DNA of 18,209 nt from Phoronis ovalis. Lineage: Eukaryota > Phoronida > Phoronidae. Positions 1 through 12,100 of this stretch are shown piece after piece. The notes under the pieces were generated by a model, which saw only the letters and a list, made by a program, of their open reading frames with translations, did no database searches and was not told where the DNA came from. Position 1 is the stretch's first letter, and every line of letters starts with the position of its first letter. The position numbers were made by a program, and so were the translations under genes. Where the stretch lies: the NCBI GenBank assembly GCA_028565635.1, contig JAOXYB010018583.1, positions 1 to 18,209 on the forward strand. Reading direction: 5' to 3'.

Positions 1-165
1 ATGTTCATCTTTGCTCCAATCTGCATCATCAGTGTCGAGAAGGTTCAAAAATTCTCCTCGATATCGGAAGTAAAGAGCTAAATCTGTGGCTAAAATGGCA
101 TGTTCTAAAACCCGTATACATTTTTCATATTCTTCTTGGTCTAAATTTGAAAAAATATCATTTCC
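1..165 (-). CDS. PDE5A: Exon: catalytic domain, ATDLALYF segment (runs off window)
   Basis: Fifty-five codons are visible, starting GNDIFSNL after acceptor TTCCAG (AG at 167-166) and entering in phase 0. The exon encodes the catalytic helices containing [11 protein letters not shown] and RGEFLNLL, as in PDE5 ([19 protein letters not shown]). The end reads [12 protein letters not shown], an acidic loop unlike the human one. The window edge cuts the exon, so the donor is not seen. The TACDLSA segment with the second metal aspartate and the glutamine of the cGMP pocket must lie further on. Confidence 0.93.
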
Positions 166-3100
166 CTGGAATAAAAACATTCAAATATTTTCGTAAACTG
201 TTATTGTTAAGACAATAAAGAATTATAAATGGGGTTCAGATAATGTTTGGGGGTAGCAGTCTAACCACTAATTCGAACTCTCAAAATTCGGGACTCACAG
301 TCACACTTGTCAAAAACTAACTTTGTTGCCAAATGATTCTCTTCACTTTAAACCATTGATTTTGTCTAAATATACTTTTTCAGCAAAAGTATGTTTACAG
401 CCTAGTTGTTTTATTTAAGGATAAGCATCACAGTTGTTCACACGCACCATCAGTAGCGCATGTACATCATCTTTTACGTCACAATGTGCACTTTTTATTA
501 TTACATGCTCATTATTATCAACGATACTGGCTTAAAACAGTGCTTACTGCTTCTAAATGGTTGCAGTTTATTAAGAATTATTTTTGTTTTTAAGCCCGAA
601 TCACTAGGTTTAAATCAACAATGCCAAGTTTTAGACACATAAATGCAATTTTATTTACAAAATAAAAATAGATTACTCTTCGTCAGTTGTCACTGCATAA
701 ATCCAATAAGGGAAACAAGTGAGATCATGCAAATAGGAACAGCCGTTGGACAATCTCGAGTTTTTTCAACATGTAGTGCCAACAGTGAATATTATCAAAA
801 AAGCATTTGAAATTACTAGAATAACTGTCCAATATGTACCATAACTGAGAATGCATAGAAGCTATGGAGCAGAAATTAGTTTTGATAGATTTATATTCTG
901 GATATCATGTAGAATTTGATTTTACAGTTCTGATCTAAAATAAGCAATTAAAATCAAATTGCAGAAATAAATACAACAGTCAGATGCGTCGCCTAAAAGC
1001 AATAACAATTAACAGAAAACTGATACCCCAGCGTTCGGTAATTCAAATTATTTACGGTTCAATATTGAAATCGACATTTGTTCATTATAAATTAATAAAC
1101 AAGAATTTTTAACTTTCATATGCAAAAACACATTAAATACACAACGTTATATAAGAAACAGAAAAAAAAACCGCGAAAATGATGTTATTCCAACTTGTGA
1201 ATAATAAAACAGTTAATAATTTTTTAACAAGCTCAGTAACATATATTTTTTTTATTTTATTGGATAGATTTTAAGGAGCTTTAAAAGATAGATGAGTGAA
1301 AAAAAATTATTTCTCATGAAACTACGTCTGCGATTTTAACCATATTTCCCATTGAAAGCAATGTAAAATGACCTAAAATTACGGTTCAAAAAACTCAAAA
1401 AGTAAGTCGGTAACCTATTTTTTTCTTTCTACCATTCAATTTAGTTTCTCATTGGCTACATTTAAACGCAGTATGAATATAATCTAATTTCTTTTTACGA
1501 CTGTGATGCTTACACTCACCGTAGTATTGAGTATCATTATGCATTGATCAAAGTGATGATGTTCCATAACAGATGTTGAATATAATTGAGCCAATGGTGA
1601 CATGGTTCTGAAACAGTACATATTCCACCCATCTATTTTTTGACTAATAACAAACTATAGTTTACCACTATATAGCAAGGATTCTTTAATAAGACAGTTT
1701 ACAATGTTAGTCAGAAAAAATACAGATTTCGTTCATGAGCCTATTTAGTTTTATTGTTAATTGTTCATAATATTTTACAGAACTGCATTTTACAAGTGCA
1801 AAATGCAATTATACCAAGTTATACACTTTTTCTCTAACTCCTTGCTACTACAATTTAATTTTACATACACAGTGCATCTACCCACAGGAAAGGTATAGAA
1901 AAAAAACATCAACATCCTCAGAATATACAGGATTTAAGTGACTAACCAAGTGTTCACCAGTCTCACAAATACAATAATAACAAGTGAATACTTACTTTAT
2001 TTGAAACTGGTTGTTTGTACCTCTGTGGTCTAAGTCATGACAAAGGCATCCCACTAATAAAGCTAAAATCTCCAGGTCACTTAGTACATTCTTCATTTGT
2101 CCAGTCTGGAAAAGGAGCACTTCACTATCATGATTAATTAACAGTAGCCTAGGGTTGGATTGAGTTACTCACATGGGATTGTTACACAATTGAGGTGTGC
2201 TATACTCATCGCTTGTTCAAAAAATGGGATTGCTTTCATGTTACATTCATAAATTTATATAGTTTTCATTTTGAAAGCATGATTTAGTTACCACATTTTG
2301 AAATTGTGTAGTATAAAAGTAGATATAAAATTCAAATTTATTTTAATTTGGATTGCTACCTCTATATCTGGAAAATTTTAGATTGGGCTTGCTAAAATTT
2401 TGGATAATGTACCACTAAACATGCTGTCTTGTGCTCAAAACAAGCCGTAGGTACATGGAGGTTGAAACAGAAGCATAAGCAGATAAAAGTGCACTAACCA
2501 TGATCATGGTAAACATTGTTTGAGCAACATTAAATGCATGCCTCCAGTTATGATATGTAACATCACGGTAATTTTTCTTCACACTTAGAAGCCATCGACA
2601 TAAAACTTCATAGTTGACACGAAACCTTTCCACAAGATCCAGATCTAAGAACATTCTCAATGTTGCCTTTAATGTGTCATCATCATCTAGATGAAAATCA
2701 CTAAATGTGTAGTCTAGCAAACGATAATGTTGCACTGAAGGTACAGTCATTTTCTGCAAAGATAAAATTTTATAATACAGGTACTGTTTATACTCAGAAA
2801 TGGAACTCTTTCTAGTTTAGAGTTCCAAGTTTCATATACCGGATATATTGTGAGGAAATGTGAGATTCCAGGGTTATCTTACCATTTAAAGAATTAAAAA
2901 ATATGATGTAGCTATACATCTCCCTAATGGTGAACATAGATAACCATGTGCCGAAAAGAGTGCTATTAATTTACTTTCAGGTACATTTAGGTGAAACATA
3001 GAGATATTGTAATAAATGACCAACTCATTGTCCTTACCCATGAAATTTAATCTGTTAACATTACAATTCCTGCCTTAACCAAAGTAAATTTGCTATTTGT

Positions 3101-6100
3101 AACAGACATCAATTATATATAACCAAACTCGAACTTTGTTCAACATTTTTACCGTTTCTGCTGATAGAATATGCTCTTTACAATAGGATTTAGCTACCAT
3201 TGTTAGTATGTGCTATACAAAGATAACTACATAGCTATAAAATACCTAACACTCTGAAATGCTTATTAGAAAGTAAATCTACGGAATGCACAGCTTCCAA
3301 TTTTTAACCTGTGCAAGAATTAGGATTTTTAGTACCATATTAAAAAATGGAATATGGGAGGTGCAAGACCCTTAAAATTGCTCCTTCTGGCTCTTAAACA
3401 GCCTCACACAAAATTGACAATAAAGAAAAGAAGAAAGAAAGAATACTACGTAATTTTTTTAAAAATATTATATACGATCAATGACTTACTTTTAACCTAG
3501 TGGCTTCTTCTAAAGGAGCTGTAGCATGATATGATAATACTTCCAAAGCCACAGTTTGCTTTGCCATAGCTATACACGCTTTTTCATACATCTGTGTATT
3601 ATGTATGCCCATTCCACAAAATATAGCAAATGCCTGTCAATGTATAGTTAGATTAACACAAGTAGAATATGCTGTCATGGCATATAAAAAAGATTCTTAA
3701 ATTCATCAGTAAAACACCAACTACTAGATAAGTGTATTAAAAAATTCACACAAATATATCAAATAGTACTGATATATTATAAGAAAAACTAAACCTACTC
3801 ATCTTTTAATAAATAACTTGCATTCATTTACCCAGAAGCTTGTCTATCAAGTAAAGATATTATATCAAAAGCAAGAATGATTACTAGATAAGAAAACTCT
3901 TCAAGTTTGTTTTATTTTGCATACAATTGTATTTATAAAAACTGTTTAAATAACAACAGTTACTCTATAAACTCTACAACCTACAATTAACGCTTCAATA
4001 GTGGTAACATTATGTTTAAAAAATAAGCCTACTGTTACACTTCCGCTTTAATTACATGTTTCATAAAATAGTTTAAAATTGGATATTTTAAAGTGCAAAG
4101 AAATACCTCAAAAAAGTATTCATCATTCTTGTTGAATGCTGTTCCATCAAGTTTATTAACAAGTTGACTAACACCAATAATTTGCCTTTGAGTATTTCTT
4201 ATTGGCATACATAAAATGCTTTTGGAGCGAAATTCAGTACCTTCATCTACGGCTGCATCAAAACGAGCATCTTGGTATGCATCTGGTATATTCAAAGTCT
4301 AAAATTTCAAGGAACAATAAATTACTAAGATACAAAGAAAAACATCTGCGGACTGCATGAGCAGGAAAATTGTATAACTTACAGTCAGTAATAATACGGA
4401 CAAGCAGAGTGATGCAAGAACTTACCTCGCCTGTAGTTGCTACTAAGCCAGTTATACCAATATTTATTGGGAATCTGGGCTCTTGACAACTGGAAATAAA
4501 AATAAAAGAGGATAAGTTATTCATTTTTCCAGACAATAACATGGTCTGATGTTAAAAATGTTATTTTGACACCCATGGTATTTCTTGTCCTATAAAGTAA
4601 ATAGATACATTGAATTTCGTGTTTCTTCACTAAATGCATCTGCAGGAGGTAGGTTTACTGAACACAGCACAAAAAATTGTATTATTAACTCCTCAGATTA
4701 ATATAGTTATATTAGTTTCGGTTCACTCTTACTTCTTAACAATTTTCTAAACAAAAAGGGGCAAAATCAATATTAATAAACAACAATGCTTCTGTTTTTC
4801 TGCTCATATTTTATTAATGCCGTGCTTTTCTTCCATGAAGAAATTATCAAGTTTCCATACAAGTAGTCTAAGAAATAGCATGCGAATCTTCTTCCATAGA
4901 AAATCACCAATTGTGAGCTGTTAAAAATGAGAATGATAACAATGCCCATTGAGGAAAAGATGGAAGCTAAAATTGCTGAGGTGGATGCTAGAAGGTAGAT
5001 AAAAGAGAGGTTGATCGAAAACAACATAGCAACAAACTGTGGAATCAGAACTGCAACAGAGATAATTGACATGGAATTTGGCTGAACACATGCCCAATAA
5101 TCGAGGGATGTAGAAGAGTCACCGATGTTGCTGCCTTATGTGCTACCGGCATGAAGAGGATAAGTTGGTAAGTAATGCTTTTCTCCAGGAAAAAATAAAT
5201 ACTTTGGTGATATTCAGAAAAATCCTTTCAACTCAAGCATTTGGTATACTGACATACTGAACTCCAGTCTATGCCAAAAACTTACCTCACTCTCTGAGAC
5301 TAATTTAACCCTAAATGTGTTGTCAGACTAATTTCTGTGTAGTTTTAATGTCATAGTGGCAATTTTATAATTCTTCAAAATACCATTATTTATTTTGAGA
5401 TATTATTTTTCCGAAAAATTACCTTCCTACCAGATCTTTTACTAGGCCTCAAAAATCTTACCATGCTATACCATAGATTGAGGCCATAATAGGTATGTCA
5501 TTCCGGCATAACAAAATCATCAAAAGTAAGACCATACCCAGCGCACGACACATTACCATTTAATTGTTCTGCAGTCATTAAGTAAACACCACCAGGCCCA
5601 AATACTATTTCATTGCTTTATACTAGGATATATAAAACTCTAAGAGTTTTGATATATCCTAGCTTTATAATAATAATAATAACATTCATCTGCATTTCAT
5701 ATCTGAAGGCCCTCAACTGCATCCTTTACTAAATAATGTGTTGACGTATCTGAAGCAATAAAGACACTACCCTAAAGATGGCAAAAGCCTGCTGAATCCA
5801 TACAATATTGCAAAACAAAATGTCACAGACAAGTTCTAATACAAAGCTTTTATGTAATCAAATGACAGTCAAGATTAATTCAAGATATAACAATCCTGGA
5901 AGAATTAATAATTTGAAATCTTCCTTAAAATGAATAGTGACCACTATTTCTTTAAATTAAAGGTCAAGGTTTGGAATATGCATTTTACAAAAATACATAA
6001 GATTTCTCTTATCTGTTCTCTTACCCTTCCCTGTTGTACGTGTCATCATTGTCAAAGTCACTAGCTTGTAAGTCAAACACCTGAGAAAAGACTCCCTGAA

Positions 6101-9100
6101 ACAAGAACAGCAGATTATTTGCATGTCTTTGAAGAACTATAAACACCAATTTAAGGTGCATAAACCGTTGTGCTACAAACTTTGCCCAGGGGTTACTCAA
6201 GGTTTTTTGACTACGGGGATGTGCCGCGGAACCCCATCCAAAATTTTAGCTTGTGGTAGCAAACCCAATACAATTTTTTTTGAAATTTTAGGGTAGCAAT
6301 CCAAATTTTGTGAAATATAAGGGTAGCAAATTCAAATTTTAAGATATTAGAGTATAGCAATCCATTTTTACGCTAACTGACTGATACAAACCAAATTCCA
6401 AAATTTATTTATGGATGCAAACCTAAAATTAATCCAAATTATTTGCTGTAAGCAGTGGGTAAGCAATCCAAATTTTTGAATATCTTTACGGTAGCAATCC
6501 AAAAAAATACAGTAAGAAGTATACAATCCACATCCAAAAGTTCCAATTGGGCTGCACACCCCCACCAAAAAATAACTTGAGTACCCCCCGGAAACTTTGC
6601 AGTTGGTAATCATTCTCCTACATTATTGGTAATTGAGACAATAAGAAAAGGAGAAATAAGTTTTTGCAGTAAGAGACCGAGCATACATATATGCATTGTA
6701 CGAAATGCCAGATAAAGACATGCAGATCAAATTATTGCAATCATTATATGTTCAATATTTTCTTCAAAATTTGTTAAACAGCTCACAAAGTCAGACTAGG
6801 GAGTACAGTGTCTTCTCCACAAGGTTACAACATACCAAATAATAAATCTGATTGAAAATATAACACCTTGACAATTAATACAAAAGTACAATGAGATAGT
6901 TGTATTTAATATGTAGGTTGTTGTCTACACCTTTCAACAACAATTTTACATAAAATATCAACTAAACAGACAGTTTCTAGCTAATTAACTAAGTTCTTTC
7001 AAAGAAAGGAAACAGAATCATATAATATATTTTGTAAAATAAATTAAATCCCATACATTTATGTGTTAGTTAAATTGTCTGAAATGCAGGTTTAACATTA
7101 AAAGTGGTGCCACTCATTCAGTTTTATTGGCATTTTTAGGAGATAGCTATACAGGAATATTGGTTTATGTCAACAGGCAATCATGTACAACTAAGCCCCC
7201 AACACCACTAAACTAACGGGTGAAAAACTATGAAACCGCCTTTCAGAACCAAAACTTATCTCAAAAAGTAGTGCTGGCACAGCCAAGTAGGAAGTGCCTT
7301 CATACAAAAGCAGAGCGAGCATATTCAGAATTACCATTTGCATCAGTATATATTGTAAACATGACACAGTAAGAGCAGCAAATGTAACTATTATAATGAT
7401 TCTCAATTTGTCAAATCTAATAACTTTTGGTTTCCCCAGTCCAAGTATGGCCATGAGTCAAATAAAGTGGGTATGCACGCTCAACTTAGAATTAGCATTA
7501 GAATTCACTTTGATTTGGAACTGATAGATGACAGCATAATGTTAAATCTACAAGCAAAGTTTGGCAAGCCATCACAAAACGTGTTAACTAAGTTGCACAC
7601 TACTGGACGCATTCTACAGCTACTGTAGTACTTTTTTCAAACACTCGAAGGCAGCAATAATTAAAAAACACAAAGATCTTTGAGTGAAATATCACAATTT
7701 TTGATTTTTCAGATACAGCTGAACACACATTACCCGAATGGAACTAGCTCTTAAAGGTAATAACTAAATAACATATTTCACCAGACAGAAAAGACACTAA
7801 CGGGTACATTTTATCTTATTCTTCTTACGCATAGGAACAATTAGAATCTCCTAAGTTGTTTTCCGTTCACTTTATCAGTGACGTAGACTTTTCAAATAAT
7901 GTTAAAAGTGTTCAGTTTACTTAATGAAACCAAACAGATTAAATATTAGTATATTAGCTGCACATAATTACATCTTTTTAGAATCTGAAATTTGGCGTGG
8001 TTGGTTAATACATTACATGTCCATCATATAAGGGTTCTGTGGTTTAATGCATAAACACACGAAAGTGATGGGGTTGCAGTTAAACAGAGTCTACTTGCAT
8101 TCAGTGATCTGGATACTTTTAAACCATCATACCAACATAGGAACCTTAATAAATCTGAGGCTGGAGTTCGCATTGTAACAAACACTTTTTGACAACTTGG
8201 TCGAGTAGAACCCATCTCAAAAAAAAATGTAAGCATCTCAAATATTGAACATGCTGTATTATAAAATTTGGTATAATTTTGTTAAATGACCCAAGCTTTA
8301 ATTTCATGCACCACACAAAGTTATAAGCTTTTCCTACACTTGGTGACAAAAGCAAGCTAGAGGAACACAATGCACCAGGCAAGTACAATAATCACCATAA
8401 TCATTTTAGTTGCCTTTTTAGTTCTATTGTTTTTATCCTGCAAAAGAAAAAGCAAGCGTAAATTGTAAAAAATGAGACAAAAATAAAAGCTGCATGCAAA
8501 AATAGGGCCTAGTTGTATTCTTAAGATCACCTACTTGTGTTCTTAAGGTGGCGAATTTTGTTCAGCACAATTTATTTGCACTATATTTATGTTAAATTTT
8601 ATCTAATTAAATGAGTAGATAGACTAATAAAACTGTATATATTTGAAAGAATGCAATTCTAAATAATTTTTCCTGATGCATAAATTTTGAAAGTTCTTGT
8701 CTTTTGAACAAAGCAAAATTTTAAAAATCTGAGACAAGGTTTTATAGCTGTTTATGTAAAGAATATTTGCGCAAAGTTTCAACTACATAGGTTTAGTATT
8801 TTTTGACATATTCATTGAATTTTACAATTCAAAAATTTAATGTTTTAACCCAAAATGGTAACCTTACAGGTCACATGACCTTTTTCTACTTACAGAAAAA
8901 TAAAATACAGATTTAAAAAGTTTGAGTAAGGTATACTTTCTGTATATACTTCTGTCTATCATTTCACTTAATTAGTTTAACTTGCAGCATAAAATATGAT
9001 TCAGTTGTGCCAAACAATATTCGATACGATCTAATAGCAAAATAACATCTACAAGCAATCCATCCAGTATTCAAAAAAAGTTGGATTTGGCAGAATTAGT

Positions 9101-12100
9101 TTTAAACTGTCTAGTTTGTATCCTATGTACAGACAAATACTGAATTCCAATTCTTGTATCAGTTTTGCCATAAATTATACAGCTGTGTACATATTCACAT
9201 GATTGTACTTGTGTATGAATACTTTTTTTGATACTTTTATCTTTCGGTACAGCTGTTACTAATTTAAAACAGCTACATGTATATCTGTAGATAGCAAGAA
9301 GAGGGCTATTAAGCACTTTTCACCCTTTTTACAATTTCATTCCCTATAAAAAGTACAAGGTTCAAGTGGATGGCTTAAACAGTAAAATCATAAACATAAA
9401 TTTGAAAGTTTAGCTCAAAGATTATTAATTTCATCTTCAACTTTCTGAATTATATATGATATCAGTTTTATATGAAGGACCTTCTCACTTTTTCTTCATA
9501 AACATTTACAGCACATAATGACTTGGCACTGCATCTTAAACACTGTTGCTTCAACTTGCAGAGACAAGGACAAACAAATATTAGACAATAGAAAGCCAAA
9601 ACAGAATAGGTGATATGGAAACCCAAAATTGTTGGTAAAATGTATGACATGCCTGCTTTCTGAGTTGCGTAACGAAAAGATTTATAACGAAATTTACTTT
9701 ATGTAAACTAAATTGTACAATATGGGCCTATGGCTTGCTATTGATTAGAATAAACAAATATATTATTATGATTTTGAAAAGTATATAAAGTTGTTTGTTT
9801 GCCTTTCATTTGTTCTTCAGTAATATTGTCAGTAAATTTACGTACATGCCATATTTTATTAGTTTAAAACAAATTCTTAAACATATATAGCTTTTTACTA
9901 TTAGTCCTCTCAATTTTCATTCTACATAGCAAGGTTATCAATTGCAAGTGAACAATTTAGAAGCAGACTATGGCAAAAAGCAAGGGAGGAATGTAAAATA
10001 CAATACAGCGATAAGCTACTGCATGTGCAAGGTAACTGTCTTCAAAAGACTTGCAATTATAATACAAAAGCCTATAAAGTTTGAAACCTGCAGGAAACTT
10101 GGCATATGAGGCTTGTCAACATCAACATGTTCAGCATCAAAATTCTGCAAATATGAACAAAACAAACATGGCAAGCGTGACCATTAACCACACTGAATCT
10201 TGAAACAGTAAAATAATAATAGTACTGAGACATGATACAAAGATATTTTTTTAGCTAAATTCAAGTTGGTTTTGTGAAGATAAACACCACAAGACATGCA
10301 ACAAATTCCTCTCAACCCTACAGTTTTCCTTGGTAAATAACTTCAGCCTCATTTCACCCGACCCCCATTCCAACAGAGTTTGCTGTCATTTACAAGTTCA
10401 GCTGTTTTTTTAAAGCTAAATCTTCAAGATGCACATACATAAGTGTTAGTTTTACACTTATACTGACAAGAGCCATGTTTGTTACCTATGACACAAGTTA
10501 AAATTAAACTTCCTGAATTAGTTTCCAACAAGGGATTATAACTCAAGTATCTAAATGCTATTTCTAGAGAGATATATATATATATAGCAAGTTCAATAAA
10601 AATGTCATTAACTTCTTCTGATCTTGTAGTAAATGTATCAGAAAGACATATCACATAAAGTGCATATATGACACAATTTAACTTTAATGAGAAATTTATT
10701 AATTTAATTAGACTCTATAAATAACCAGACCAAAATTATATTTTTTATCATTATAGTAGAGTCAAATATAGAAGGAAATGCAAATATCACATAGTTACTA
10801 TATGAAGAGTAACCAAGTTACTTGAGTATTAACAAGACAAACCTATACTTAAAATTTCCAATGTGTATATGATATCTTTAGCCATGCTTTTTTTCACTGC
10901 TTTAGTAAGAAACAAGTGCTGCTTTTTGTATTTTAAGAAATATGTACGTATGGCAGAAATATTTTTGCTGTATTCAATTACTTTATAATAAAATATGTAA
11001 TGTGAGAAGTAGAACAAATTACGACATATTAACGGATATATTACATTGGCGCTAACAAATTTAGATTTGATCTGTCTTCATGTCTATTGCAAATGTCAAT
11101 AACATAAGCTTTTAGATATCAGAAAGTCTAGCCAGCTGGTGTACAAATGCCTATTTTACAATCATGTGTTTAGGTGAAACTGCAAAACATTTGCACATGT
11201 ATTGCTGACGGCAATTTTCAAAACAAGACATTTACAATATGTCAGATGCCCATTATATCCCTGCGATCACATCACGTTGTGGCTTGTATATAATACTTGA
11301 AATAGTACTATATCGAGAACAAACATGGCCAACAGTCAGCCATATTGGAAGTAATGAAAATGATAACAAACCTCTACTTGGCCTGTATTTACCCTGCATC
11401 GAATATGAATAAAAATTGAAGTAGTTATTGTGAGGTATTTGACCCACTTCTCAAGGTCATTTTATAATGTCACCTAGCCTTATTCATCCATCAACCTTCG
11501 TGAATCCACGTCCAAATCGTCTAGTCAATCATTCGTCTTTACGGAAAGTGGTGCAACGTGACTCTCTTGTCAAGGTCACTCAAAAATGTCACATAACCTA
11601 ATCCGCACACTAACTTAAGGCTTTCATGAATCCATCTTCATCCAGTTAACGCTGGAAATTGGCATATCCTGACGTGCCTTCTTAGGAAAAAATAATGGTT
11701 GCCATATTGGAAGTAAGAAGTAATCTGGGTCAAAATTACATCTGACCTGTATTTATTCTGTACAAAGAAAGTGTATATGACGACGACAACGAAAATGATG
11801 CAAAGCCTACAACTATTTGCCCATGCACAACCAGTTAAACATTTGAGATCCAGGAACGATGATCCACTGGGACAGTGCTGTTTACATGTATCGAGATAAG
11901 TAGCATGCACTTTGGCCAGAAATTTTGTATATTAAATTTTACATTAGTTTTTAATATTTCATTTTAATTTATATATATTCCCAGAAGGTTAAAATTGTCA
12001 CCTATTTTGCAATAAATCCCCACTAGCCATTATGGAGACTGTACGGGGGTATCGCGAGCAGCGAGCATCTGGTCTGTTAAGTGCGAGCAGCGAGCATTGC

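Larger units (their letters stand above)
4490..6024 (-). other. Intron (1535 bp) with an unexplained hydrophobic open frame and a hairpin
   Basis: Phase-2 intron, donor GTAAGA at 6024. It holds a 120-codon minus-strand open frame at 4773-5135 of unknown meaning and a near-perfect palindrome at 5623-5662. It also has a small inverted repeat, GGCCTCAA at 5445-5452 with TTGAGGCC at 5478-5485. No second gene is established. Confidence 0.7.

Noticed and set aside
240-300. Possible tRNA-derived element (TTCGAA and a GTGGTTAGAC-like string on the minus strand)
   Set aside because: The A-box-like and B-box-like words are in the wrong order and spacing, and no cloverleaf can be built.
2415-2498. Continuation of the HNWRHAF exon frame as 28 extra codons to a stop
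   Set aside because: A good donor (GTTAGT at 2498) and the in-frame join to the [10 protein letters not shown] exon show that this is intron read-through.
4035-4106. Continuation of the GAF-B exon frame past GAG|GTATTT
   Set aside because: Joining at 4107 to AFAIFCG at 3633 restores the conserved GAF-B end; the extension matches nothing.
4258-4542. 94-codon minus open frame overlapping two GAF-B exons
   Set aside because: It includes the 4426-4489 exon in frame but runs through its splice sites and into the next exon in the wrong frame; only the 64-bp exon is supported.
7191-7454. 87-codon hydrophobic minus open frame
   Set aside because: It starts with an ATG and has membrane-like stretches, but there are no recognisable motifs, and T-rich intron DNA readily gives hydrophobic frames.
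8024-8388. Two overlapping minus open frames of 70 and 80 codons
   Set aside because: No family resemblance, and they overlap in different frames. A plus-strand reading of the region looked no less protein-like.
11638-11910. 90-codon minus open frame
   Set aside because: It lies across a duplicated intron repeat and shows no domain.
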